NCBI GenBank assembly: GCA_963989245.1
Contig: OZ022342.1
Location: forward strand, 35,067,179 to 35,131,178
Direction of reading: 5' to 3'
Source: Nansenia antarctica
Lineage: Eukaryota > Chordata > Actinopteri > Argentiniformes > Microstomatidae
Length of the DNA stretch: 64,000 nucleotides
In this document: positions 33,332-43,800 of the stretch, piece after piece
Numbering within the stretch: position 1 is the stretch's first letter
Layout: the number at the start of each line of letters is the position of its first letter
The notes under the pieces: model-generated
Seen by the model: the letters and a program-made list of their open reading frames with translations, nothing else
What the model was told of the DNA's origin: nothing
The model's database searches: none
Made by a program: the position numbers and the translations under genes

Positions 33332-33666
33332 CATATCAGAAATGGATACAACAGTTGCATTTATTTATTTATTCATATATGTTTTTATTATAGTCTACTA
33401 GACACACCAACATTTAAGACCACATATATGGCCACATACACATCGACATAGTTTGTCACAGCACCTTTATTGAACAAGACATCGCAGATGACGGTGGGCT
33501 TATTGTGTTTTGCCTCAAATTTCTGACTTGTGAATCAGTCGATACAGCCGCCATACCATGACCTGACCAGCAGATGTCATTGTGGAGCTGCTGTATCGAC
33601 TGCATCGACTGCATCGATAGATCGACCCTTTTTCCGACACAATTGTGTCGAACGTTTAATTCCAAG

Positions 33667-34272
33667 ATGGCGGCGCGATCACACGCGAGGCTGGGAGTGC
33701 TTCTAACATCAGTGCTTTTTAGTGTTTTTAAGTACATTTGGATGTACATTTTTATGTCAGTACTTATAGGGAACTGTTGTGTAAATAGTACCTACAGCAG
33801 ACTAGACTTACTAGAAGTTGGTGCGCAAAACGAGAGGACTGTAACAGCAGAGTTCCTGAAGCAACAAAAGATCCCACTCGACATTGCTTGGTCACCGGGA
33901 GAAAAACGGTACTCAGTCCCGTCTCTGAGGCGCAAACGTCGGCGTCGAGATCGTAAGCAACGCCGAGGCCGCAGGGGAGGCCTGCTGGCTAGGCTAAAGA
34001 GGAGCCCGGATAAACCTGCTTTGCCGAGTATATTCCTCTCCAACGTGAGATCTCTGGCTAACAAGATGGACGAACTGAGACTGCAGGATGCTTCCAACAA
34101 CACCGTGGGGGACAGCTGTGTGATTATTCTCACAGAGACCTGGCTCAACGCTACCATCATCGACTCTGCCGTCTCGCTAGAAGGCCGCTCGCTTCACAGA
34201 GCGGACCGGACACTGCTTAGTGAGAAGACGCGCGGAGGCGGCCTCATTATATCAAGGACAGCTGGTGCTTAA
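33667..34272 (+). pseudogene. LINE endonuclease, N-terminal part
   Basis: ATG at 33667 (MAARSHARLGV), a basic region (KRRRRDRKQRRGRR near residue 85), then the endonuclease start: SNVRSLANKMDEL and ILTETWLNATI (catalytic Glu). The frame ends at a stop at 34270. The domain continues in a second frame over about 34250-34325 and then in the frame of the next ORF, so two frameshifts disrupt the endonuclease. Confidence 0.8.
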
Positions 34273-34327
34273 ACACGAAAACTGTAAGTAGCCACTGCTC
34301 CCCAGACCTCGAATACTTGACTGTTAA

Positions 34328-36640
34328 ATGCCGACATACCTCCCGAGGGAATTCAACGCGGTGTACATAACAGCTGTTTACATCGCACCTAGCGCGGATG
34401 CTAGCTTAGCATTGGCGCGGCTACATGACGTCATCAGTGGTGGACAGAGCACGGACCCTCAGGCAGTGCACATAATCGCGGGGGATTTTAATCATGCTGA
34501 CCTGAAGATAGTACTACCCAAGTTCTATCAGCATGTTAAATGTGCAACAAGAGGAGAAAAAACACTGGACAAGGTATACACCAACATCAAGCTTGCTTAC
34601 AAGGCTAGACCGCTAGCTCATCTAGGCATGTCTGACCACGTGTCCATCCTCCTGATCCCAGCCTACACTCCCATGAGGAAAAGTGCTCCCATCACCACTA
34701 AGACTGTCAGAACCTGGCCAGCAGGGTCCGCTCCACTGCAGTTCTGCCTGAATGACACCTCATGGCAGGAATATGAGCACGAGGACCTGGAACAGTTCAC
34801 GTCGTCGGTTCTGAACCACATAGTGAACTGCACCAACTCAGCCACCGTGGACAAACGTGTCCGGGTCTACCCCAACACGAAGCCATGGATGACTGAGAAG
34901 GTCCGAAAACTGCTCAAGGAGAGGAACAACGCCTACTCAGCGAAGGACACACTGCTGTACAGCACCACCAGGGCTAACCTAAACCGTGGCATCCGGGAGG
35001 CCAAGGCAGACCACAGAGAGAAGATTGAGGAATGCTTCCTGAGCAACGACTCCAGGCGGGTGTGGCAGGGGGTTCAGCACATGACAAACTTCAGAGCCAA
35101 CAGGCTCACAGCCGCGGAGGACGACCCCCTGCTGGCGGAAAAGCTGAACTCCTTCTACGCCCGGTTCGACGAGGGGCGAACGGAGGTAACCACAACACAA
35201 ACACCACTCTCTCCAGCTCTCAGCAGCCTCACCCTCACAGAGCATGAAGTGAGACGCGTGCTGAAGGCGGTGGACCCCAGAAAAGCCTCAGGGCCGGATG
35301 GCGTCCTGGGACGGGTGCTGAGGGACTGCGCCGACCAGCTGGCCGGGGTTTTCACCAACATCTTCAACCAGTCCCTGTCCCAGGCCACCATCCCACCCTG
35401 CCTGAAAACCTCAACTATCATCCCAGTCCCGAAGAAAAGCACGGTGAGCTGCCTAAACGACTACCGCCCGGTGGCACTCACACCAATCATCATGAAGTGC
35501 TTCGAGAAACTGGTCCGGGCCCACATAGTCACACGCCTCCCGCCCAACCTGGATCCATACCAGTTCGCCTACAGAGCCCACAGGTCCACAGAGGACGCCA
35601 TCGTGACGACTCTCCACTCCACTCTATCCCACCTGGAGAGGGGGAACAGCTACGCGAGACTGCTCTTTGTGGACTTCAGCTCTGCCTTCAACACCATCCT
35701 TCCAGACAGGCTAGTGACCAAACTACTAGACCTGGGACTATCACACTCTATCTGTGCATGGATCAAGGACTTCCTGTCTGACCGCCCCCAGAGGGTGCGG
35801 GTGGGCTCCCACACCTCCACAGCCCTCAGACTCAGCACTGGGTCCCCCCAGGGCTGCGTGCTAAGCCCCATCCTCTACAACCTCTACACCTACGACTTCA
35901 CCCCCGTCCACCCCAGCAACTCCATCGTAAAGTTTGCAGACGACACCACCGTGGTGGGCTGCATCTCGGGGGGGGACGAGGCGGCGTACAGGGATGAGGT
36001 GGAGCAGCTGGGCAAGCTGTGCAAGGTTAACAACCTGCTGCTGAACCAGTCAAAGACCCAGGAAATCATCGTGGACTTCAGGAGGAAAAAATCTGAGGTC
36101 CAGCCCCTGCTCGTCGATGGAGGGAGCGTGGAGAGAGTCTCAAGCCTCCGATTCCTGGGGGTGCACATACAGGATGACCTGTCCTGGAGGACCAACACAG
36201 CAGCCATCATCAAGAAGGCACAACAGCGGCTCTACTTCCTGAGAGTCCTCAGGAAATACCACCTCAGACAGGAGCTGCTTGTGACTCTACCGCTGCACAG
36301 TGGAGAGCATCCTCACCTACTGCATCTGCGTGTGGTTCTCCAGCTGCACAGCCGCAGAGAGGAAAGCGCTACAGAGAGTCGTGAGATCGGCCCAGAAGAT
36401 CACCGGCGCCCCCCTCCCCTCTCTGGAAGAGCTGTACAACACACGCTGCCTCAGGAAGGCCTCCAAGATCTCCAGAGACCCATCCCACCCTGGGAACGAA
36501 CACTTTGTTCGGCTGCCTTCAGGCAGGCGGTACAGGACCATGTCCGCAAGGACAAATTGACTGAAGCTCAGCTTCTACCCCAGGGCCATTCAGGCCCTGA
36601 ACACAGCAAAGACCTAGGTTCTAGGCCCTGGACAATCTAG
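34328..36640 (+). pseudogene. LINE endonuclease C-terminal part and reverse transcriptase
   Basis: It encodes the end of the endonuclease (HIIAGDFNHADLK, LGMSDHVSILL) and then a non-LTR RT: KASGPDGVLGRVL, NDYRPVALTPIIMKCFEKL, LFVDFSSAFNTI, STGSPQGCVLSPILYNLY and FADDTTVVG. After about residue 650 the frame shifts; the correct continuation (ESILTYCICVWFSSC ... LPSLEELYNTRCL) is in another frame at 36300-36560. The RT core looks undamaged, but the ORF is broken at both ends. Confidence 0.85.
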
Positions 36641-36690
36641 ACAATTTGATGGCAGCTACTAGATTGTAATCAAGTGCAATACTGAAACAC

Positions 36691-37251
36691 CTGCAGACAA
36701 AAGTCAAAGCTCGCCTAAGCTTTTTATACCGGAACAAGGCCTCCTTCACCCGTGCAGCCAAACATACCCTTGTCAAGATGACCATCCTGCCCATATTTGA
36801 CTATGGCGATACCATCTTTAGGATGGCATCTCAGTCTGCCCTCAGGAAACTCGACACACTCCATCTCTCCGCCATTCGTTTTGCCACTAGTGCGCCTTTC
36901 ACAACTCACCACTGTGTTCTGTACACCCTTGTAGACTGGACATCTCTTCACAGCAGACGGCTCTGTCACTGGCTTCATATTATCTACAAATCCATACTTT
37001 GCAAAACACCTTTCTACCTCTCATCCCTTCTGCACCTCTCTCACCGCCCCGTCATCGTTCTAAGATCCAGTGATCTTGTCCGACTCACCATCCCCAAAGC
37101 CCGTACCGTAGTCGGGCGCAGCGCTTTCCGGTTCGCTGCAGCACACGACTGGAACACCTTACAAAACACCCTCAAACTCACCGCCCTCACCTCACTCACT
37201 GCTTTCAAACAAATCCTGCAGCAAACCATAGTCGATCAATGCACCTGTTGA
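36691..37251 (+). pseudogene. C-terminal RT fragment of the second LINE
   Basis: An open frame encodes TILPIFDYGDTIFRMAS, HLSAIRFATSAPFTTHH and AAHDWNTLQNTLKL, the region after the RT domain in a different LINE clade from its host (L2/Rex-like by pattern). The stop is at 37249. The upstream part of the protein was never inserted, which is ordinary 5' truncation. Confidence 0.75.
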
Positions 37252-37347
37252 TCACCGTCTCTCACCCATCCCATAACCCAGGGGTCGGCAATTAGGTTTG
37301 GCCTCGGGCCAAAATTTTTTTGAGCCACTAGATGGCGGGCCCGAACG

Positions 37348-37474
37348 TTTTTTTTTTTTTTTTGTTGCTAACACCAGGGGAGCCACCCCTCCTAAATTTC
37401 GTTGTTTGGTACCTGTACTGTAGCAATGACAATAAAGACCATTCATTCCATTCATTCATTCATTCATTCATTCA
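37348..37474 (+). mobile_element. LINE-1 family 3' tail inside hAT-B
   Basis: A T-rich start, then gctaacaccaggggagccac, cctgtactgtagcaatgaca and (ATTC)n. It matches the tails at 39800-39890 and 46740-46852. Compared with hAT-B copy 1 it replaces a short stretch after gggcccgaac. Confidence 0.8.
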
Positions 37475-37586
37475 TAAGTAATTGATTGTTAAAAAATGTG
37501 ACACGTTCTAATGCTTTGACTTTTCTTTCGAAAAATGTACACATCGCTAGTCAACTAACACAGCTTGTTTTGTGAGCCTGCTAACA

Positions 37587-37975
37587 ATGTAAAGTAGTGT
37601 TGTAGTTAACTAGGTAACAATGTAAAGTAGTGTTCTAGTTAACTAGATAACAATGTAAAGTAGTGTTGTAGTTAACTAGGTAACAATGTAAAGTAGTGTT
37701 GTAGTTAACTAGGTAACAATGTAAAGTAGTGTTCTAGTTAACTAGGTAACAATGTAAAGTGTTCTAGTTAACTAGGTAACAATGTAAAGTAGTGTTGTAG
37801 TTAACTAGGTAACAATGTAAAGTAGTGTTGTAGTTAACTAGGTAACAATGTAAAGTAGTGTTGTAGTTAACTAGGTAACAATGTAAAGTAGTGTTGTAGT
37901 TAACTAGGTAACAATGTAAAGTAGTGTTGTAGTTAACTAGGTAACAATGTAAAGTAGTGTTGTAGCTAACTAGGT
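37587..37975. repeat. 33-bp minisatellite, about 12 units
   Basis: The unit contains aacaatgtaaagtagtgttg followed by tagttaactaggt. One unit is 30 bp. hAT-B copy 1 carries a single unit at the equivalent place (about 25160-25200, inverted). Confidence 0.92.
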
Positions 37976-38264
37976 AGCAGTCCAATCCATTACGTTGCAG
38001 TATTTTGGCTTGACTAGCAAGTTTGTGTTGTGATTCTCAACAACGTTGAAACGTAGTTTCACCCTTTTCCATAGTTTTGAATAATAAATGTGTGGACTGA
38101 CGATGTAGCGCAGCCTAGCTTATTCTAATAATTATTAAACATACTTTCATTCTGAATGATTCCCCCCTCCTCCCAGACAAGGTCACATTATTATTGGATT
38201 GGTTGTTTGCCTGCCGGGTGAAGTTAGCTAAACATTTAACCTGCTAACTAGCAAGAGAAACATC

Positions 38265-38501
38265 ATGTCACTCTCCAAAGGTGTAAAGAGGAAAGTTGAC
38301 GGTGAAAACAGGGCATTTAAAGAGGAATGGACAGCGAACTATAATGTTCATCCTACCTGGTTTCATCAACGCAAAGCCGTTGTGAGACTCACATCTTCCG
38401 TGCTCACAATGTTCCCTTTCTATACATGCGAGTCGTCCTTTTCCTCAATGAATGTGATAAAGACGCACGAGAGGAATCGATTGATGCAAAAAAAAACTTG
38501 A
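38265..38501 (+). pseudogene. hAT-B transposase remnant
   Basis: The ATG at 38265 opens MSLSKGVKRKVDGENRAFKE, an N terminus typical of the ZBED5/SCAND3-like hAT group, and then passes directly into ESSFSSMNVIKTHERNR, which belongs to the C-terminal hAT dimerisation region. The whole catalytic middle is therefore deleted. The frame ends shortly after. The same junction explains the fragment in copy 1. Confidence 0.65.
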
Positions 38502-40023
38502 GAACTGCCTGCGGATTAAAGTGACGTCCATATAACCAGATATCAAGCAAATACTGACCGATGGGAGATGCCACTTTTCACATTAAGTGAGTACCAAGCC
38601 TGTCGTTATTGTATTTAATAACCTAATTGTATTTTTAATATTTTGAATGAATGGCTCATTGTAATTATTATCCCTAATAGCGTGTTTGCTCTGTCGTTTC
38701 AGGAGCATAGGCCTATGCACCACCACCCCTCGCATAAGCGGATTACTTTTCTTTCTTTTCTTTTTTTCACCGATTTTGTTGTCAATGTTTTTCCGAATAT
38801 TAAACTGAATTTGCTTTGTTACTGTTCATATGTGTGTTGCAGTCACATATACGTAAACATTACGTTTGAATTATTTACTGAGCTGGTGTTATTTTTTTCA
38901 AACCACACACGGCTATTTCAGCACTACACGTTGTCCACCTACTTATGATTCACTATGAGGGGTTCAGCGTCAGTGCGCTTCGGTGCACCCCGCTGCCTGA
39001 TTGTCTGTCCCTGTGTCATTCACTCTCAACATGGATAAAAGTACAATAAGCATTATTCAGGTGGAGGTAGATTCTCTATTCGGACATTATAGGCGCTATA
39101 TGTGGGACTGTCGGTCCGATATTGTAAAAAAAAAAAAAAAAAAAAAGAAAAAAAAGTGGATTCTCAAAATATTCTGCTGGGCCAAATATTATTGGTGATG
39201 GGCCAGCAATGGCCCGCGGGCCGCCTATTGCCGACCCCTGCCATAACCCATCACTGCCTCATTTTAAGTACCCCTGCTCCACTACCCCCGCTATCCCTCA
39301 CCTCCGCTCTTCCTCACCCCTACCTCCTCCGTCTCTCTCCCCTCTCTCTGACTGTTAGTATTTTAATGCATCTGTATTTGCCAGTGTTTTATTGTTTTAT
39401 TGTTTTATTGTTTATTGTATTACTTAACCTTGTTTTATTTCTAGCTTCCCATCCCCCCCCCCCAAAGAGCCATTGCTTTTTGGTCAGGCTGCATTTGCAA
39501 AAAAGAATTTGTTCTTACATGTTTGCCTGGTTAAATAAAGGTTAAATAAAAAAAATAAAAAATAAACACAACTGTGAACATTTCAAACCTGCAAACTGCG
39601 ACACTTTAAATGAATGTGCAATAACACTATGTGCAATATGACAACCCTCGGTAAGGTTCAGAGATAGGAAATGTTAGGATAGGTATAGCATAGCATAGAG
39701 TACAGCACAGTGTTTTATTTGTATAGTATAGTGGATAGTGTACATAGCCTTTATTTATGTAAACCAGCTCTTTTCCCTTCTTGTTTTTAGTTTTTTTTTT
39801 CCTAGCACCAGGGGAGCCCCCCCTCCCAAATGTCGTTGTATGGTACCTGTACTATATAAATGACAATAAAGACCATTCATTCATTCATTCAATTGCGTCG
39901 AAAGCTTCGTTTCCCCCATCACTAGTTGAGAGTGCGGCAGCTGGCCAAACACTCCCGTCACACGGGAGCAGCTGGGCCACACTCCTAATCAGCCCACGTC
40001 CCTAACTAAAGCGGGGTACACAC

Positions 40024-41520
40024 ATGGGCGTCACCACCATATAGTTGGGGGGGGACGTGTCCCCCCCACCTTTGAAACAAGGTCGTTTGGACCCCCCCAC
40101 ATTTGCCATCAAAAATATGTTGCATGACTGGTCAGCGTTATTTTCATTGCTTCACAATCAAATCCGTTCCACTTTATGAGTAGGGGATTGCCCATATCCA
40201 GAAATCCACTCCGCGTTTTACTTCTGTTTTTAACACGGCAGCAGCAGCATCGGACACCACGCAGATTCAAAACATTCAGACTGAGGCAAGACGATATTTA
40301 GATCATCCACCAAGATGGATATAAGGATATTTTTTTTTCTAAGAAGAGAAAAGTAAGTCAAAGTCATCCAAGTTTTCCCGTGAGTGGCCAAACAGCAACA
40401 TTGCGTTCTCCCAAAGTCAAACACAGCCAGCTTTTCTGATAAGAATGTTAGCACCTTATGAGACATTCTCTGTATTAGCAATAGAATTAGCATAGCCTAC
40501 TAGCAACCAAATACGAGCTAGTTCAGCTATATGGCACTAGCAGTTTTGTTAGGCATTACTAGTGCGGTTAGACATGTTTAAATGCAGAACAGACACAGGC
40601 GAAATGTCATCAAAAGCACAGAATGGCGACAAACACCTCACAGTGCTTACCTGTCCTGTCATTATTGCATCTCCTGCCCGTGTTCATTGCCCTGAGCATT
40701 TGCACTATTTAATTTGGCCATTGCACCCACCCAAAGAATCCATTTTGCATCTGATTGCTTGAGCTAGGGTTAAAAAAGAAGAAAACACCTGTTCCATTTA
40801 TTTTTCTATTTCTAAAATGCTTGTGATTGTATTTTTTGTATTGATGATTGTATTTCTATGTCAAATGTTCTATTAGAGAAAAACAATATGAACAAGTGCT
40901 CAATGCTCAAAGGCGCTTGAACATGTGGCTGTTTGCCACATCCACCAAGAGCATCTTGACAAACTTGACTTAAAGGAGATTTGCCAGTCATTTGTGTCTG
41001 CAAATGACAAAAGAGGTCACACTTTTGGAGCCTTTGTATGATGTCTTATGTTCTAATTGTAGAAATCCTGCTGTATGCATAGTACAGATAATAGAGGAGA
41101 AATATGATTATAGGAGGAGATATGGAACATTTAATGAAAGGACAAAAAAGGGGAATCTTTGAAATTTTGGGGAAAGAATGGAGTAAAAGCAAGTCTTTAA
41201 CAGGTTGTATTGAGTTACCTCATTCTTTTCTAATTCACTCTTTGATTCTTTTTGAATCTTCATATTTAATAAAGTACCTAAAAAGTGCCAAGTGTCAGTG
41301 TCAGGCCTCTGTGAGTTAAACCAAAACATAATAGTAGTCAGTAATTGCAGACCATGCCAGCTCCAAGGAAAAACAAAGAAAGAGGGAGATTATTTTGGGT
41401 GTAAAACGCACCAGAATGCAGGAAATTGAATCTACTATTTAAAAAAATTCGGGGGGAGGACCCCCAGACCCCCCGAAAAATAAGTGTCCCCCCCACATTC
41501 AAAAAGCTGCTGACGCCCAT
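40024..41520. mobile_element. DNA element with perfect 10-bp TIR and 10-bp flanking duplication
   Basis: ATGGGCGTCA at the left and TGACGCCCAT at the right are exact inverted repeats. GGGTACACAC flanks both sides (40014-40023, 41521-41530). Both ends are followed by C/G-runs (tgtccccccc). 1497 bp with no recognisable transposase. The long duplication would suit a MULE-like element, but this is only inference. It lies within the left terminus of the larger element. Confidence 0.7.
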
Positions 41521-41757
41521 GGGTACACACATACGGATTTTTTCTTGTTTGGCCCGATTTTCGGATGTCTGAAAATGACAGAAAACGCCCGATTATCAGA
41601 TGGCTCTTAACATTTTCCTATAACAAAATCCTGTGGTGTGAGGTGTGTTAAGAGTCAATCAATTGTCAATTGTCGCTCCCGACAACCTGCTCGGAAAATG
41701 GGCGTGGCCGGCAATCGTAAATGTCAAATGTGTTCAATATTTACGACCAGAAATGAT

Positions 41758-41838
41758 AGGGTTGCCAGATTGTTTTGTGGAATTAGCGGTTTTAGACTGT
41801 GGTTAGGGTGGAAAATGTCATTTACATCTGGCAACCCT
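41758..41838. repeat. Short MITE (GTTGCCAGAT family)
   Basis: 81 bp with ends AGGGTTGCCAGATTG and CATCTGGCAACCCT, related to 28923-29025. Confidence 0.6.
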
Positions 41839-41956
41839 GCTCGCATATAACGTAGCCAATCAAGAAGCGAGCTGACTTCTTCTTTTCGTTATTCGGCACT
41901 TTATTTGCCCTGTCGCACATGGTTGTCTCGTACAGGTCAGTCAGGGTACTACGTTA

Positions 41957-41957
41957 G

Positions 41958-41989
<32 letters not shown>

Positions 41990-42050
41990 TTTAATTGTAT
42001 AGCGCTTTTCCTGCAAACGTTGCGGCTCAAAGTGCTTCAATCATTATATA
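41957..42050. repeat. ATA microsatellite with a LINE/SINE-type tail
   Basis: (ATA)n followed by actttaattgtatagcgctt and tgcggctcaaagtgctt. The same tail is near 43200 and a relative is at 59735. Confidence 0.6.
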
Positions 42051-42360
42051 ATCTTAATTTAATTATTTTGTAATTTAAAGGCAATATTAAAAGGATGGGT
42101 TCACGCGAGATTTCTGGCTTGGAGACTATATTAGGGTGTTAGGTCAGGTGACAGAATGTGGACGCTAGGAAGAATTCGACAAAAATAACATGAACTACAA
42201 ATATCAAATGCACTTTTGTGGCAATTATATGACAATATACTGTTACATTTCAACATTAAAATATACCTCTATATGTTTTTTTAAGTGTTGTATTATTTCG
42301 TCAACATCCGTTTTAATAATCACAAGTTATGAGATTATGTTTACAGCGACAGACCCGTCG

Positions 42361-42550
42361 AACGCTCGGTTTCGTGAGATTTCACTTTTTAGTGATCGCC
42401 GCAAAACCTAGTGTGGTCAGACATCTTTATTTCGCAAAAAGCAGTAATAAAAACTGGACTGGAGTCAAGTGAGTTTTCCTTGGCAAGACTCATCCCGACC
42501 TCCACAAGTGTGTTGTGAAAGCAGACAACGAATATTGACTGAAATACAAG
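42361..42550 (+). other. Probable non-coding first exon of the coiled-coil gene
   Basis: The segment ends with a consensus donor (ACAAG|GTAAGTACC) at 42550. The next acceptor (tgtctcctttttccag) is at 43785, 15 nt before the ATG at 43801. This is the layout of a spliced 5' UTR. The transcription start is not determined; 42361 is only an approximate limit. Confidence 0.45.
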
Positions 42551-42789
42551 GTAAGTACCATTTCACTTCGATGTTATGACAGGATTTTTTACAGATAAGT
42601 ATTCACAACATAGCTTGTTAGAAACTGCAAGTTCTAAGCTACATTTTGATATACAGGTTGTTAGTGGTTGACCCAGATCCGTAATGCAATCCGGGTTTTC
42701 TATGTGATAGCAAGCGCTGAAACAAACGAGCTGTCAGTGGATCAAAGCGGCAGAAGCTAGCGGCCGGCAGAGATAACGTTCGCTTGCTT

Positions 42790-42868
42790 CAATTTGATGA
42801 TAATAATAATAATAATAATAATACTACTACTACTACTAATAATAATAATAATAACAACTTCTATTTGT

Positions 42869-42945
<77 letters not shown>

Positions 42946-43200
42946 GTCTCTCCCTTTCTCTCTCTGTCTCTCTCTCTCTCCCTCTCCCTTTCTCTCTCTC
43001 CCTCTCTCTCTCTCTCCCTCTCCCTTTCTCTCCCTCCCTCTCTCTCTCTCCCTCTCTCTCTCCCTTTCTCTCTCTCCCTTACTCTCCCTCTCCCTTTCTC
43101 TCTCTCCCTCTCTCTCTCTCTCCCTCTCCCTCTCCCTTTCTCTCTCTCCCTCCCTCTCCCTCTCCCTTTCTCTCTCTCCCTCCCTCTCTCTCTCTCTTTT
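42790..43200. repeat. Long CT microsatellite within a trinucleotide repeat
   Basis: (ATA)n/(CTA)n at 42798-42855 is followed by (CT)n from 42871, increasingly broken by CCCT and TTT up to 43200. A (GA)n tract lies at 43341-43385. The apparent Leu/Ser-rich ORF over it is a repeat artefact. Confidence 0.92.
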
Positions 43201-43340
43201 CCTGCAAACGTTTCAGCTCAAAGTGCTTTAATCATTATATAAATCATCATTGAATTATTTAGTAATTTAAAGAGGGGTTTTTAGTCTTGACTTGAAAATA
43301 TTTAATGTTTAGTTTAGCTAAACTAATCACTGTCATACAA

Positions 43341-43386
<46 letters not shown>

Positions 43387-43800
43387 AGAGATGTGCTTAT
43401 TCTCTGCGATTGAGTGAGTGAGAGAGGGAGAGAGCAAGAGAGAGACGCGCTTCTGCTCTGTGAATGAGAGAGAGAGAGAGAGAGAATTGGTCTGTGAGAT
43501 CTCTGGTATCTAAAATAAATGTAAAAAAACCTGATCTGACTGATTATCCAAGTATAACCTGATGCCACATTAAAGCAGTTTAATGCAATTCTGACTGTTG
43601 TTATAGTGGTGGTCAAAATTATTGGCACCCTTGTTAAAGAAAGGTTGTTGTATTAAATCATATGTATCCTCACTACACAATGCATAACAATGATGTTTGA
43701 TTATTGACCTTAAATTAAAATTCTTACAAAAAATCGAAACAAAAAACTGTATGATCATGAACGTTTCCATGTCTCCTTTTTCCAGATTTGGTGGGGTACA

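Larger units (their letters stand above)
37279..39240 (+). mobile_element. hAT-B copy 2 (TIR CAGGGGTCGGCAAT)
   Basis: The ends match those of 24088-25386. The target duplication is CCATAACC (37271-37278, 39241-39248). The copy carries a LINE tail (37348-37474), an expanded minisatellite (37587-37975), and on the plus strand two transposase pieces. Confidence 0.9.
36691..39563 (+). mobile_element. 5'-truncated second LINE inside the first LINE's 3' UTR
   Basis: It begins in coding sequence (LQTKVKARLSFLYRNKASF). It ends with cctggttaaataaaggtt and an A-rich tail at about 39563, and is flanked by AAACAC (36685-36690, 39564-39569). The sequence before and after it matches the uninterrupted 3' UTR of the relative at 46460-46850. 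It is itself interrupted by a hAT (37279-39240). Confidence 0.8.
33662..39890 (+). mobile_element. Full-length CR1/L2-like LINE (LINE-1 family of this window)
   Basis: It starts CCAAGATGGCGGCGCG, a typical LINE 5' end, and finishes with aatgacaataaag followed by (ATTC)n at 39890. The target duplication is short (AATT at both sides). The coding part encodes an AP endonuclease and RT. The 3' UTR is split by an insertion at 36691-39563 and resumes at 39564. Relatives: 37348-37474, 44915-46852 and 60180-60899. Confidence 0.85.
32475..39924. mobile_element. hAT-A copy 2, host of a nested insertion series
   Basis: The left end TAGTGATGTTACGCTCGACG at 32475 and the right end ...CCCCCATCACTA at 39924 are flanked by GTTGAGAG (32467-32474, 39925-39932). 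Outside the LINE insertion only 1221 bp belong to the hAT (32475-33661 and 39891-39924), close to the length of copy 1. Confidence 0.88.

Noticed and set aside
37587..37975. CRISPR-like regular array (also 49051-49340)
   Set aside because: Units are contiguous without variable spacers and the genome is clearly eukaryotic; these are minisatellites.
37764..37985. Minus-strand ORF with an 11-residue repeat
   Set aside because: It is only the 33-bp minisatellite read in an open frame.
42794..43231. ORF rich in Leu and Ser
   Set aside because: It is the translation of a CT microsatellite and has no non-repetitive domain.
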